From Parabacteroides sp. PF5-6 (GTDB lineage: Bacteria; Bacteroidota; Bacteroidia; Bacteroidales; Tannerellaceae): a stretch of 64,000 nucleotides of DNA. Under the pieces are notes generated by a model. The model had not been told where the DNA came from. It worked only from the letters and a program-made list of their open reading frames with translations, and did no database searches. Below, piece after piece: positions 15,585-24,981 of this stretch; positions within the stretch are counted from its first letter, which is position 1; every line of letters starts with the position of its first letter. The stretch lies in contig NZ_JAQFIN010000012.1 in assembly GCF_029504695.1 (NCBI RefSeq), forward strand, positions 40,435-104,434. The letters are read 5' to 3'. The translations under genes were made by a program, and so were the position numbers.

Positions 15585-18038
15585 TTAAAGGGATTTCACG
15601 CAACGCAGGGCGAAGCCGTAAGAGACGTAGTAGGTGCTGACGGTTACATTATTCGCACCATTGAGAGAGAAGAAGTGGCCTCGTGAGCTGGTGTCGGGAT
15701 ACTTCTCGGAGGTCCATAAATAACAATTGGGATACTTAATCAGGTCGCTGACACTTCCGTCACTGCTCATGATCCGCCCCGTCTGCGGAAAGTATAACGC
15801 CTGTCCATCGTCGCCGGTGACCTTCCAACGTTTTTGCGCGTCTTCCCGAACGGCTTTGCGTTGTCTTGCCGTTTGAAACTGATCGGCTTCTGCCTTGGTC
15901 GGCAGGCGCCAGCCGGTGGGGCAGGGGGTATTGGCCGGGGTACTCCAGTAGGCGTCGCGGGTGGCGTGGTCGGTACCGGAGTTTGTAAGCCAGTCGTTTT
16001 GGGTGGCAGAGCCGCCAGTATAATAAAAAGTACCATTCTCCCGGTTGCTCCAGGCGGTAGGTCCCTGCGTTGTAGTAAACGTCCCATGTATATCAAACCC
16101 ATTATTCGTCCTTCCCCATTGATAATACTTTCCGGTGGAAGCCAGTGACGGATTGCTATTATCCACGCTGGTGGCGCCGACATTAACCGGTGCCCAAAGG
16201 AGATTACCGATACGCACGCCAAGTATACTCGGGCTAGGATAGTATTCGACAACCCTCTTCAGTATAAACTTATCAAACTTCTCCGGCTTAATCGCATTGG
16301 CAATCTTCACCTCGGCTTCTACCGAAAAATTCACCATTTCGGGGAAGACAATCTCATACTCTTCTATCACATAATTGCCTTCCTTTGTTGTCTTTTTTAC
16401 TTTTATATCCGAGGCGGTAATGCCCAGATAGCTTAGGTTTCCTGAAGTTACCGTTAACTCCGCCTTCGAACTATGGAAGGTCTTGACCTTAAAGGTGATC
16501 TTAAAGTTGCCTTCCGGACGGTCGACAAAGAATGTTTTAGAAGGTAAATGCCAGTTGCCATTTGTGACATCCCCCCCGGCTGCACTTAATAATTTCGGCG
16601 CTTCAATCATACAATCGAATTCGGGCAGGAAGATTAAGCGGAAGCTTTCGTAATAACCCGGTTTGGTTTTGCTTTCCAGGCGGATCTCCATCTCGAAAGC
16701 GGTGGTGGGTGCCGCCGGGAAGGTGATGGTATATTCTTCTTTGACCACGGTGGCTTTGCTCTCAATGCTCGCGTTGCTGGTGATAAAGGCGTCTTTGCCG
16801 GCTTGGTCGGTGATGCCGAGGTCTGCCCAGTCGCCGTTTATAAAGGAGATCACGGCATTGGTGTTCTGCAGGTTATCGACCGTAAACTTGATCTTATCGC
16901 CGGCATTGACCGAGCCCAGGAGGCAGGCTTTCATCGTATTGTCCCACGTATTGGCGGCAACCGGCTGGCCGGCGGCGTCTTCGAAGGTCATATTGCTGGC
17001 GACGGGTTTCTGGTATTCGGGCTTGACGGGGATGACGGTGCCTTCCGACCAGTCGTCGACCGTAAACGACCAGTCGATACCCGATTGGTCGGCGGCGGGA
17101 TTGAGCGTGATCAGGTAACGGGTATTGCGTGCCAGGGCGATGATCTCACCGTCTTTCATCAGGTCGATGCGTTTCGCGTAGGCGACCCCGTCGAGCGTGC
17201 CGCGGATCAACAATGCCGTATGGGCAACCGATCCGTCGTTGGCGGCTTCGTAGGTATAGATGCCCTCGACGCGTTTATGCTCGATGCAGTCGACCTTCGT
17301 AAAACCCGTCTCCAAAACCGGGATATTATACGTATCCTCATTGCCCGGAACCAGGTAAGCCTGTGTCTTGGGGTTGATCACCTCGACCGACTGCAACAGG
17401 AACGGTTTCTTCGGCGCGTCGAAAGCTTTGTTTTCGATATCGAATCGGGCGACAAGGCGTTCCATACTGATCGATTCGGTGGTCTTTGCCGTATGCGAGA
17501 GTGTCACCTCTTTATAACCGAACATCAAGAGCGGCCGCTTAATGCCCGCGGCGGTGGCGGCAGGGGTGGTCAATTGCAGAAGATCATCCCATCGCGTGAC
17601 AGTTTTCAAGGCTGCCTCCAGTCCGTTCTCTTTGTAGTTGGCGATCACCGCCACATCACTCTTTCCCGCTACGCTGGGGCTTTGCACCTCGAGGTTGACC
17701 TCAAAGCTGCCATCGCCATTATCTTCGATATCGTTTTCATCGTCGATAAAATACGGCAGGAACACCCCTTGTTTGTAGCCTGTATCACCCGGCTTGCCGA
17801 AGTCTTTGGTGCGCACAAAGCAAGCGATCGACTTCACCGTAAGCTCTCCCGGCAATATATTTACCTGGTCGGCACGCGTACGTACGGATCCGATCTTCAA
17901 GGTTAACCCAGCCATATCATTACTGCCCGGACCAACCGGGCTTACTGGTCCCTCCGGCCCCTGGCCGAGTGGCTCGTCCTGGCAGGAGGATAGGAAAGCT
18001 CCCGCCAGGAGCAGAAATGTTACTAAATAATGTTTCAT
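15585..18038 (-). CDS. fimbrillin-like lipoprotein with C-terminal FISUMP domain, paralogue 3
   Basis: An 817-residue lipoprotein (LAGAFLSSCQDE). The IGSVRTRAD motif lies near residue 55, followed by the signatures VKSIACFVRTKDFGKPG, SPSVAGKSDVAVIANYKENGLE, RPLLMFGYKEVTLSHT and ERLVARFDIENKA. Two middle beta-domains, each opening with an IxFTVxN-like strand and closing with an LESxxxP-like strand, lie between about 340 and 600. A FISUMP domain follows from about 610 (VRIGNLLWAPVNVGAT, YQWGRTN, NTPCPTGWRLPTKAEA, FALRCVKSL). It is closest to paralogue 2: the DNA around 17020-17170 and 19577-19730 is nearly identical. Likely a pilus tip or accessory subunit. Confidence 0.82.
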   Translation of the reverse strand: MKHYLVTFLLLAGAFLSSCQDEPLGQGPEGPVSPVGPGSNDMAGLTLKIGSVRTRADQVNILPGELTVKSIACFVRTKDFGKPGDTGYKQGVFLPYFIDDENDIEDNGDGSFEVNLEVQSPSVAGKSDVAVIANYKENGLEAALKTVTRWDDLLQLTTPAATAAGIKRPLLMFGYKEVTLSHTAKTTESISMERLVARFDIENKAFDAPKKPFLLQSVEVINPKTQAYLVPGNEDTYNIPVLETGFTKVDCIEHKRVEGIYTYEAANDGSVAHTALLIRGTLDGVAYAKRIDLMKDGEIIALARNTRYLITLNPAADQSGIDWSFTVDDWSEGTVIPVKPEYQKPVASNMTFEDAAGQPVAANTWDNTMKACLLGSVNAGDKIKFTVDNLQNTNAVISFINGDWADLGITDQAGKDAFITSNASIESKATVVKEEYTITFPAAPTTAFEMEIRLESKTKPGYYESFRLIFLPEFDCMIEAPKLLSAAGGDVTNGNWHLPSKTFFVDRPEGNFKITFKVKTFHSSKAELTVTSGNLSYLGITASDIKVKKTTKEGNYVIEEYEIVFPEMVNFSVEAEVKIANAIKPEKFDKFILKRVVEYYPSPSILGVRIGNLLWAPVNVGATSVDNSNPSLASTGKYYQWGRTNNGFDIHGTFTTTQGPTAWSNRENGTFYYTGGSATQNDWLTNSGTDHATRDAYWSTPANTPCPTGWRLPTKAEADQFQTARQRKAVREDAQKRWKVTGDDGQALYFPQTGRIMSSDGSVSDLIKYPNCYLWTSEKYPDTSSRGHFFSLNGANNVTVSTYYVSYGFALRCVKSL

Positions 18039-18149
18039 TTTCTTTTTGTTTTTAATTGAACTTATTGTTTACTATACTTCAGTAATATCTTTTTGCCTTA
18101 ATTGCTCTAATTCCTTAAACCCCTCAAACTCCTTAAGATCCTTCACTCC

Positions 18150-20591
18150 CTAATCCCCAACCCTCTTCACACACCGAACAGCATTGCCCTGCGCCGCAAC
18201 GATATTATTATTTTGTATCTTATCGCTACCCTCCAACAAAAGAACATACGCGTAGTTGTATCGGCCTAAGTAAGCTTCGCACGCCCATAACCGGGTCTGG
18301 GGTTCTTCCGGCGATTTAACCGTTCCGTCTTTGTAATTGATCCATCCGGTCTGGGGGATATACAATGTCTTTCCATCATCGCCGGTGAAACGCCAGCGTT
18401 TCTGCTCTGTTTCCAACGCGTAATTACTCTTGGTCGCGCTTACAAACTGAAGGACTTCCGTCCGGGTAGGCAATCGCCAGCCTTGGGGACAAGGGGTGTT
18501 TGCCGGGCTGAGCCAAAAGGCGTCGCGGGTAGCCCGCTCGTTTCCGTAATCTCTTACCCAGTCGTACTTGGAAGCAATCTCCGGCGTATAATAAAAGATC
18601 GTGGTATGGCGTTTATCCCAGCCGACAGGTCCTTCTTCTATTGCCGGCGCCGGATACTGGGTGAACGGCGTATTGCGTCCGAACTGGTAGAAGTATCCGG
18701 TGGAAGCGGTCGAGGGGTTGGTATTGTCGGTGGTGGTCGCGCCCAGATTGAGCGGCGCCCAATAGGTGGTGCCGAAGCGTACACCCGCCAGCCCGTCGTC
18801 GCCATATCGGCCGGGCAGGTTATCGAGCACGATCACAATATCGTAGCCCAGCGGATTATTTGAGCTTGAGATAATTAGTTTCGCCTGCACGTCCTCCATG
18901 ATCGCTGCCGGGAAGCCGAGCTCGAACTCCTGGACCGTGTAGTCGCCTGTCGTGCGTTGGGAGACTAATCGGATATCTGTCTCTGTCACCCCCAAGGCAT
19001 TGATATTACCGGAAACGGGCTGGAGGCTGACATTGGCATTGCCGGTGCTTTTGACCGTGAACCGGATCTTATTCTTGGGCTTGTCATCTAAGCGGAAGGT
19101 TCTCGTCGAATTGTTCCAGCCATCTTCTATCCGTACGCCTGTCGCACTTTCCATCCAGGCATCTTCCAGGACGCAGAGATACGTCGGGTTGGAAACCAAG
19201 CGGAAGGTTTCGAAATAGCGGGGGTTGGTGGCACTTTCGACCCGTACCTCGGCGACAAACTCATCGATAAAGGCAGGGAATTCGATCACATACTCTTCCT
19301 GGATCAATAAACCGTTGGAAGCGGAAGCGCTCCGTTGCACAAACGCTTGTTTTTCGGCATCGGTGGTGATGCCCATCTGTGCCCAGGTGCCTTCGGGGAA
19401 AGAGATAGAGACGCGGGTGTTCTGCGGGCTGTCGACGGTGAACCGTATCTTATATCCGGCCGCTATCTGTTTCAATAAGGCGGTGCGGGTGTCTTCCTGC
19501 CAGGTGTTTGCCGTGGTCAGGGCTCCTTTGTCATCTTCGAAGGTGAAATTTCCCAGGATCGGCTGCTGGTAATCGGGCTTGACGGGGATGACGGTGCCTT
19601 CCGACCAGTCGTCGACCGTGAACGACCAGTCGACCCCTTGTCCGTCGGCAGCCGGGGTGAGTGTGATCGCGTAGCGGGTGTTACGTGCCAGGGCGATGAT
19701 CTCGCCGTCTTGCATCAGGTCGATGCGTTTGCTGTAGGCCTTGCCGTCGAGTGTGCCGCGGATCAAGAGAGCGGTATGGGCGACGGAGCCGTCGTTGGCG
19801 GTCTCGTAAGTGTAGAGCCCTTTGATATTTTTATTGTCCGCGCAATCGACGGCCTGGAAATGACCATCGAACACAGGGATATTGTATGCTTCATCGTTGC
19901 CTCCGATCAAGAAGCTGTATTGTTTGGGGTGAATGATCTCGGCGGATTTCAACAGGAACGGTCTCTTTGCCGCGTCGGCTGCTTTGTTCTCGATATCGAA
20001 GCGGGCGACCAGGCGTTGCACGGGCAGGGTCACGGTCGTCTCCACGGTATGGGAGAGCGCGACTTCTTTATAACCGAACATCAACAGCGGCGACCGGATA
20101 CCCGCGGCAGTCACCGGGGCGGAGACCTGTTCGAAAAGTTCATGCCATTGCGCCACTTGCTGTAAGGCAGTCTCCAGACCGTTCTCGCGGTAGTTGGCAA
20201 TGACGGCGATATCGGTCTTGCCGGCTACGCTGGGGCTTTGGATATCCAGGTCGATAGAGAAGCTGCCGTTCCCCTCGTCGGTGATCTCGTCGTCTTTGAA
20301 GAAGAACGATTGGAACACACCCTGGCGGTAGGTCGGCTCGCCCGGCTTTCCGAAGTCTTTCGTGCGCACGAAACAGGCAATCGATTGGATATCGGTCTCT
20401 CCGTCTAATACTTCGACGACATCGGCACGCGTACGGACGGATCCAAAGCGCAAGGTCAGCCCGGCGATGAGATCATCGTGGGGACCGTACGGATCGGGAG
20501 CCGGTGTATCGGGGTGGATAGACACATGCTGGCAGGAGGCAAGGATGGCTCCGACCAGTAAGAGGAGAAAGGATGTCGTTGACAGTTTCAT
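18150..20591 (-). CDS. fimbrillin-like lipoprotein with C-terminal FISUMP domain, paralogue 2
   Basis: An 813-residue lipoprotein (VGAILASCQHV). It has FGSVRTRAD near residue 57, then IQSIACFVRTKDFGKPG, AGKTDIAVIANYRENGLE, SPLLMFGYKEVALSHT and QRLVARFDIENKA, like paralogue 3. Middle domains occupy about 340-600. The FISUMP domain begins near 610 (GVRFGTTYWAPLNLGAT, FYQFGRN, NTPCPQGWRLPTRTEV, VRCVKRVGD). Its leader carries a decamer array (20615-20670). The gap to paralogue 3 is 111 nt, so the two are likely co-transcribed. Function beyond pilus association is inferred. Confidence 0.82.
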   Translation of the reverse strand: MKLSTTSFLLLLVGAILASCQHVSIHPDTPAPDPYGPHDDLIAGLTLRFGSVRTRADVVEVLDGETDIQSIACFVRTKDFGKPGEPTYRQGVFQSFFFKDDEITDEGNGSFSIDLDIQSPSVAGKTDIAVIANYRENGLETALQQVAQWHELFEQVSAPVTAAGIRSPLLMFGYKEVALSHTVETTVTLPVQRLVARFDIENKAADAAKRPFLLKSAEIIHPKQYSFLIGGNDEAYNIPVFDGHFQAVDCADNKNIKGLYTYETANDGSVAHTALLIRGTLDGKAYSKRIDLMQDGEIIALARNTRYAITLTPAADGQGVDWSFTVDDWSEGTVIPVKPDYQQPILGNFTFEDDKGALTTANTWQEDTRTALLKQIAAGYKIRFTVDSPQNTRVSISFPEGTWAQMGITTDAEKQAFVQRSASASNGLLIQEEYVIEFPAFIDEFVAEVRVESATNPRYFETFRLVSNPTYLCVLEDAWMESATGVRIEDGWNNSTRTFRLDDKPKNKIRFTVKSTGNANVSLQPVSGNINALGVTETDIRLVSQRTTGDYTVQEFELGFPAAIMEDVQAKLIISSSNNPLGYDIVIVLDNLPGRYGDDGLAGVRFGTTYWAPLNLGATTTDNTNPSTASTGYFYQFGRNTPFTQYPAPAIEEGPVGWDKRHTTIFYYTPEIASKYDWVRDYGNERATRDAFWLSPANTPCPQGWRLPTRTEVLQFVSATKSNYALETEQKRWRFTGDDGKTLYIPQTGWINYKDGTVKSPEEPQTRLWACEAYLGRYNYAYVLLLEGSDKIQNNNIVAAQGNAVRCVKRVGD

Positions 20592-20614
20592 TTTTTTAGC
20601 ATTTCTTTTTTGTT

Positions 20615-20670
20615 AGGAATTCATAGGAACTCATAGGAACTCATAGGAATTCATAGGAACTCATAGGAAT
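20615..20670. repeat. 10-nt-period array in the leader of paralogue 2
   Basis: Five to six GGAATTCATA / GGAACTCATA decamers at an exact 10-nt step. The array starts 24 nt upstream of the ATG of the paralogue 2 gene. Confidence 0.85.
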
Positions 20671-20726
20671 TTGCACCTTGGTCGTTATTTTATATTTTAC
20701 TCATTAGTAATTAAGTAGTGATTACT

Positions 20727-20985
20727 TTAATTACTTTGACTACTTAGTCTTCTTCGCTGCTCCGAAGTGGCGATCAGGATCGTGCCTTCGCAACAGAGGA
20801 TCTTCCAGGGCGGCTTTTGCATCGGGGCCGGCAGGCGGTTCCGATGGTGTACAGGCCATAGGAAGAGGGATAATTGCAAACTATTTTTTTCTCTTTTCAT
20901 ACGCATAAGCTATTTTGTCCTTCGCTGGGCGGAGGAGCTTTTGGGCTTGTAGGCCGTTGTTTGTGAGTGCTAATTTGTAGGTCAT
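20727..20985 (-). pseudogene. short interrupted reading frame between paralogues 1 and 2
   Basis: ATG at 20985-20983 follows an A-rich leader like those of the pilin genes and opens a 34-codon frame (MTYKLALTNNGLQAQ...). It meets one TAG at 20883-20881 and then continues in the same frame for 47 codons to a TAG at 20742-20740. A second frame (ATG 20906, stop 20729-20727) encodes 59 residues (MRMKREKNSLQLS...). I recognise neither. This may be a decayed gene, a leader peptide or chance. Confidence 0.25.
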
Positions 20986-20999
20986 AATTTCTTTTTTTT

Positions 21000-21118
21000 A
21001 GGAGTTCTTAGGAATTCATAGGAACTCATAGGAATTCATAGGAATTCATAGGAGTTATAGGAGTCAGAAGTTCTTATGAGTTCTTATGAGTTCTTATGAG
21101 TTCCTATGAGTTCATAAG
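21000..21118. repeat. 10-nt-period array with orientation flip after paralogue 1
   Basis: Decamers of the GGAATTCATA type run from 21000 to about 21055, then TTCTTATGAG decamers of the opposite orientation run to 21118, just after the stop of the paralogue 1 gene. The arms can pair over about 45 nt. Confidence 0.88.
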
Positions 21119-21123
21119 GTGCT

Positions 21124-23580
21124 CTATTCCATCAATACCTCCCTCACACACCGCAGCCCATAGCCGGAGGCCGGATAGTCCGCAGTAACCGTGATACTCA
21201 GGTCGCTATTAATATGCAGGGCGTATCCCTGTTGCTTACCACTGCCATCGGCAGCCCAGAGGGCGATATCCCGGAAGAGGGGGGCGCTGTTGATCTTGCC
21301 GTCGTTGGGACGGATGTTCCCCATATAGGGAAAATAGAGCGGTTGGTAGTCGTCGCCGATGATATACCGGCGCGACTTCTTGTGCTCGCCCTGTACGGAG
21401 CCGTCGCGGCTGTCGCGCAGGCGGATAAACTCGGCCTGTGTCGGCAGGCGCCATCCTGTGGGACAGGGGGTATTGGCGGCGTTGCTCCAGAAGGGGTTGC
21501 GGATATTCTGGTCGGTGGAGTTCGACGTAAGCCAGTCGAACGGTGCCATCGTGTTATAGATAAACTTGTCTTTGTAGGCACCCGTGGTCGCGTAGGCCAG
21601 GGAGAACGGTCCCCAGGAACTCGCCGGTTCGGGGTTTTGCGTGAATGCTTTGTTACGGCCCCATTGGAAATAGTTTCCGGTGGAGGCGGTCGAGGGCGAA
21701 TCCGTCTCGAGCAGGGTCTGCCCTACGTTGACAGGCGCCCAGTAGAGGTTGTCGATCCGCACGGCACGGGTGTTCGTACCGGGGTAGATCGTATGGTTGG
21801 TCGTCAGCGTGAGCGACGTGCCGTAGTCGAGGTTGGCGGCATTCAATAGATGCAATTCCGCATGGACATCGGCGGCAGGCGCTTGCGGGAAGACTATCCC
21901 GTAGTAGTCGAGGGTATAGATACCGTCGACTTCGGTATGGTACTTATAGATCAGGTCATCGACCGAGTGGACACCCAGGTCGTCGAGTCCGTCCTCGGTG
22001 ATGCCCAGGTAGTAGGTCGTGCCCTGGATCGAGCGTACGGCAAACCAGATGGCATCGTGGGGCTGCACGTGGTCGATCAGGCAGGTCAGCCGGTCGGGGA
22101 ACCAGGTATTGGCACTAATATCGTTGCCGTAGCCATCGACAAAATGCAGGTCTTCGATCGCACACGTATAGTCGGGGGCGAAGAGCAGGCGGAAACTCGT
22201 GAAGAGCTCGGGCTTGGCACCGTTCTCGATACGTATCTCGATCTCGAAGTTCTCGAGCGGTTTCTGCGGGAAGGTCACTTCGTAGAGCTCGCGCAACTGT
22301 CCCTCTTCGAGGTAAGTTTCGAGCTTCTGCACAAAGGCTTTGCGCGCTTCGGGCGTCTCCAGTCCCAATTCGTCCCAACTGCCGTCGAGCAGGATCACCT
22401 CGGGCTCGGTGCTCTGGATATTATTGACCACGAAGGTGATGCGATAGCCTTCGTCGAGGTCGTCGAGGTAGGCGGTCTGCGTCTCTTCGTTCCAGAAACT
22501 GCGCGCGCTGGGCTGTCCCTCATCGTCGGTGAAGGCGATATCTTTGTATTCGGGACGTTTGAATACGGGTTGCACGGGGATGGTCGTTCCTTCCGACCAT
22601 TCGCTGACGGCAAGCGACCACTCCACCTCGAGCCCTTCGTCGGCGGGCGCCAGGCGGAACCGGTAGCAGGTATTGCGCGTGAGCGGGATGATCTGTCCGT
22701 CCTGCATCATCTCGATGCGTTTGGTATAGGGCTCGCCGCCCAGTGTGCCTTTGATCAACAGGGCGGTATGGGGCACCGAGCCGTCATTGGCGGCCTCGTA
22801 GGTGTAGAGGCCGTGGATATGGATGTTGTCGTCGGAATGCCATTCTTTATTGCCCGTCGGACGCACGGGGATATCGTAACTGTTCTCGTTGCCTTCGACG
22901 ATAAAGGTATATTTCTTGGGGTTAATGAGCTCGACGGAGGTCAACAGGAACGGCTTACCGGGTGCGTTGGCGGCAGCATTGACGATATCGATCCGGGCGA
23001 CCAGGCGCTGCAGGTGGATCGTCTCGGTCACGGCCAGTCCCTGGATCAATGTGACCTCTTTATAGCCGAGCATCAACAAGGGCGGCTGTACGCCATCGGC
23101 GGTCGTCTCGGCGGAGACCAGGGTATAGAGATCGTCCCAGGTCTTTACACGCTGCAAGGCGTCGGTGAGACCGTTCTCGCGGTAGTTGGCGATCACCGCC
23201 ACCTCGCTCTTGCCGGCGAAGCTGGGGCTCTTGACACGCAGGGAGGTGGTGAAGGAGCCGTCGCCGTTGTCGGTGATATCGTCGTCGGTCAGTAGATAAG
23301 AGCGGAAAGCACCCTGGCGGTAGTCGTCGTCGCCCGGCTTGCCGTAGTCGCGGGTGCGCACGAAGCAGGCGACGGAGCGGATCGCATTCTCCCCGTCGAG
23401 CGGCTGCACACGCTCGTCGGCACGCGTGCGGACCGTGCCCAGGTGCACCACCAGGCCGGCAACATCCTCACCCCATGAGCCGGGGGGGATCAGGTCGGTA
23501 TGGAGCAATGTCTCGTTAGAGCAGGCAGTCAAGAAGAGGCCTGCGATAAGGAGGAGTAATATGTTGGGGCGAGAGGGCAT
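21124..23580 (-). CDS. fimbrillin-like lipoprotein with C-terminal FISUMP domain, paralogue 1
   Basis: An 818-residue lipoprotein (LIAGLFLTACSNE). The LGTVRTRAD motif near residue 51 marks probable Arg cleavage. Family signatures follow: IRSVACFVRTRDYGKPG, SPSFAGKSEVAVIANYREN, PPLLMLGYKEVTLI and LQRLVARIDIVNAA. Middle beta-domains occupy about 345-600. The FISUMP domain starts near 615 (VRIDNLYWAPVNVGQT, YFQWGRN, NTPCPTGWRLPTQAEF, YGLRCVRE). It is the first of four tandem copies after the two small accessory genes and is separated from paralogue 2 by a 532-nt spacer with two decamer arrays. The promoter-proximal position suggests the highest expression. Confidence 0.82.
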   Translation of the reverse strand: MPSRPNILLLLIAGLFLTACSNETLLHTDLIPPGSWGEDVAGLVVHLGTVRTRADERVQPLDGENAIRSVACFVRTRDYGKPGDDDYRQGAFRSYLLTDDDITDNGDGSFTTSLRVKSPSFAGKSEVAVIANYRENGLTDALQRVKTWDDLYTLVSAETTADGVQPPLLMLGYKEVTLIQGLAVTETIHLQRLVARIDIVNAAANAPGKPFLLTSVELINPKKYTFIVEGNENSYDIPVRPTGNKEWHSDDNIHIHGLYTYEAANDGSVPHTALLIKGTLGGEPYTKRIEMMQDGQIIPLTRNTCYRFRLAPADEGLEVEWSLAVSEWSEGTTIPVQPVFKRPEYKDIAFTDDEGQPSARSFWNEETQTAYLDDLDEGYRITFVVNNIQSTEPEVILLDGSWDELGLETPEARKAFVQKLETYLEEGQLRELYEVTFPQKPLENFEIEIRIENGAKPELFTSFRLLFAPDYTCAIEDLHFVDGYGNDISANTWFPDRLTCLIDHVQPHDAIWFAVRSIQGTTYYLGITEDGLDDLGVHSVDDLIYKYHTEVDGIYTLDYYGIVFPQAPAADVHAELHLLNAANLDYGTSLTLTTNHTIYPGTNTRAVRIDNLYWAPVNVGQTLLETDSPSTASTGNYFQWGRNKAFTQNPEPASSWGPFSLAYATTGAYKDKFIYNTMAPFDWLTSNSTDQNIRNPFWSNAANTPCPTGWRLPTQAEFIRLRDSRDGSVQGEHKKSRRYIIGDDYQPLYFPYMGNIRPNDGKINSAPLFRDIALWAADGSGKQQGYALHINSDLSITVTADYPASGYGLRCVREVLME

Positions 23581-23601
23581 TGTTGTTTTTTTTTAGGGCT
23601 T

Positions 23602-23647
23602 AGGAATTCATAGGAGTTCATAGGAACTCATAGGAATTCATAAGAGC
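23602..23647. repeat. 10-nt-period array in the leader of paralogue 1
   Basis: Four to five decamers (GGAATTCATA, GGAGTTCATA, GGAACTCATA) at an exact 10-nt step, starting 22 nt upstream of the ATG of the paralogue 1 gene. Confidence 0.85.
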
Positions 23648-23662
23648 TTTTTGCTTTTTTCT

Positions 23663-24154
23663 TTAATTCCTTAAATTATCACTAAGCACCTGCTTATCCT
23701 TCATCACATAGCCATTGCTTTCGAATGTCTGTTGCAAGGTGAGGGCGGCCTGGTCGAGCCAGTGGCCGTAGGGGATCTTTGCCTGATAGTCCAGCGTGTA
23801 GACGTTTTCTTTTCGGACCGTGGTATAGACCTGGTAGGGCTTAAGTGCGTTTATCTGTCCGTAGAGGTTACGCCGGCGTTCGTCGTAGCGGTGGCGGAGG
23901 CGTCCGGCATAGACGATCGGCGGCAGCAGGGCTTTCTTCTCTCCCGCTTCGATGGCCAGGGCTAACTCGAGCGACTGGTATGTCTTGATCTCTATGCCCG
24001 TCAGCTGGATCCGGCAGTTGAGCTGCAGGCTGTCGTCGTCGATCTTAAACACCACATCGGTGATCCGGATCGGCTCCGCCTCCTGCTGTGCCGTGGCCGT
24101 AGCCACAACCACCCAGAACAGTGTTATTATTATATATATGTAATAGCGTTTCAT
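23663..24154 (-). CDS. small fimbrial accessory protein (DUF3868-like)
   Basis: A 163-residue exported protein (signal peptide MKRYYIYIIITLFWVVVATATAQQ). The body VFKIDDDSLQLNCRIQLTGIEIKTYQSLELALAIE, then PIVYAGRLRHRYDERR, resembles the N-terminal part of DUF3868 proteins that accompany DUF3575 proteins in Bacteroidales pilus loci; the OmpA-like C-terminal part of larger members is missing. It is probably a periplasmic or outer-membrane assembly factor. It follows the DUF3575 gene by 127 nt. The family assignment rests on pattern and context. Confidence 0.62.
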   Translation of the reverse strand: MKRYYIYIIITLFWVVVATATAQQEAEPIRITDVVFKIDDDSLQLNCRIQLTGIEIKTYQSLELALAIEAGEKKALLPPIVYAGRLRHRYDERRRNLYGQINALKPYQVYTTVRKENVYTLDYQAKIPYGHWLDQAALTLQQTFESNGYVMKDKQVLSDNLRN

Positions 24155-24202
24155 CTTTTTCTTTTTTTATCTTTATTATCTCCTTATCTTTTTTTATTCT
24201 TC

Positions 24203-24280
24203 TCTCCTCCTATCTCCTATCTCCTATCTCCTATCTCCTAACTACCAACTACCAACTACCAACTACTGACCACTCCTCTC
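24203..24280. repeat. 7-nt tandem repeats between the two accessory genes
   Basis: CTCCTAT is repeated about five times (24207-24240), followed by AACTACC repeated about four times (24239-24268). Both have a 7-nt step. The stretch forms the spacer between the DUF3575 gene and the small accessory gene. Confidence 0.75.
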
Positions 24281-24281
24281 C

Positions 24282-24854
24282 TCAATACAAAAAATACACC
24301 AGCGTCACCCCCGCCCAAGTCGGGCCGATATACGAACGGCTGGCCTGATCGACCAGTTCGCTGCATCCGGTGCAGGAATACTTATCATAATCAATCTGCA
24401 GATAGCCGGCGCTGACGGAGAATTCCAAGCCCCAACGGCCTTTCAATACCAAGTGATATCCGTAGGTCAGGCCACCGCCATAGAGGTTGCCTTTGTAACG
24501 GTATTCTTCCAATCCGGGAATAAAGGAGATATTACCTATATTATATTGTGCGTATGTCGCATGGGCACCGATGAAATGGCCCATAAAAGGTTTCCATAGC
24601 CAGAAACGCGGCTCGACCCGGGCCATCCAATGGCGCAGGGTCATCTCGTCGGGCAGTTCCCAGGGATTGTATCCGGTCGAAAAATCAAAAGTCCACCGGT
24701 TGGACAAGGCCACTTCGGCACCGATATTCGGCGTGCCGGTCGCCCAGTAAAACAGATTCGTTTTTTCGGCTACCTTTTGTGCATCTATCTTTCCGGCGAC
24801 GGAGAGTAAAAGCAACAACAATAGTATATTCCATCTTTTGATCACAGCATTCAT
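24282..24854 (-). CDS. DUF3575 family outer-membrane protein, first gene of the pilus operon
   Basis: A 190-residue exported protein with a signal peptide (LLLLLLLSVAGKIDAQ). The sequence KTNLFYWATGTPNIGAEVALSNRWTF, then WMARVEPRFWLW, GHFIGAHATYAQYNI and YGGGLTYGYHLVLKGRWGLEF has the alternating pattern of a small beta-barrel and the DUF3575 signature. DUF3575 genes commonly open Bacteroidales fimbrial operons; the role is probably outer-membrane assembly or anchoring. A promoter-like pair (24982-25015) lies about 130 nt upstream. It is transcribed away from the helix-turn-helix regulator at 25316. Confidence 0.8.
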   Translation of the reverse strand: MNAVIKRWNILLLLLLLSVAGKIDAQKVAEKTNLFYWATGTPNIGAEVALSNRWTFDFSTGYNPWELPDEMTLRHWMARVEPRFWLWKPFMGHFIGAHATYAQYNIGNISFIPGLEEYRYKGNLYGGGLTYGYHLVLKGRWGLEFSVSAGYLQIDYDKYSCTGCSELVDQASRSYIGPTWAGVTLVYFLY

Positions 24855-24981
24855 TTTTTATTGAAGCCTATCCGGTTTGCACTATTCTTATTTATACTTT
24901 ACGCGATGAAGTACACGGTCAGAGGTTGCGTTATGACTTCATTGTTTTTCGTCATCACGAATTACTTTTTCTTTTTCATAG

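Noticed and set aside
21850..23295. 481-codon open frame opposite pilin paralogue 1
   Set aside because: Antisense shadow of a gene with clear lipoprotein and FISUMP signatures; no independent support.
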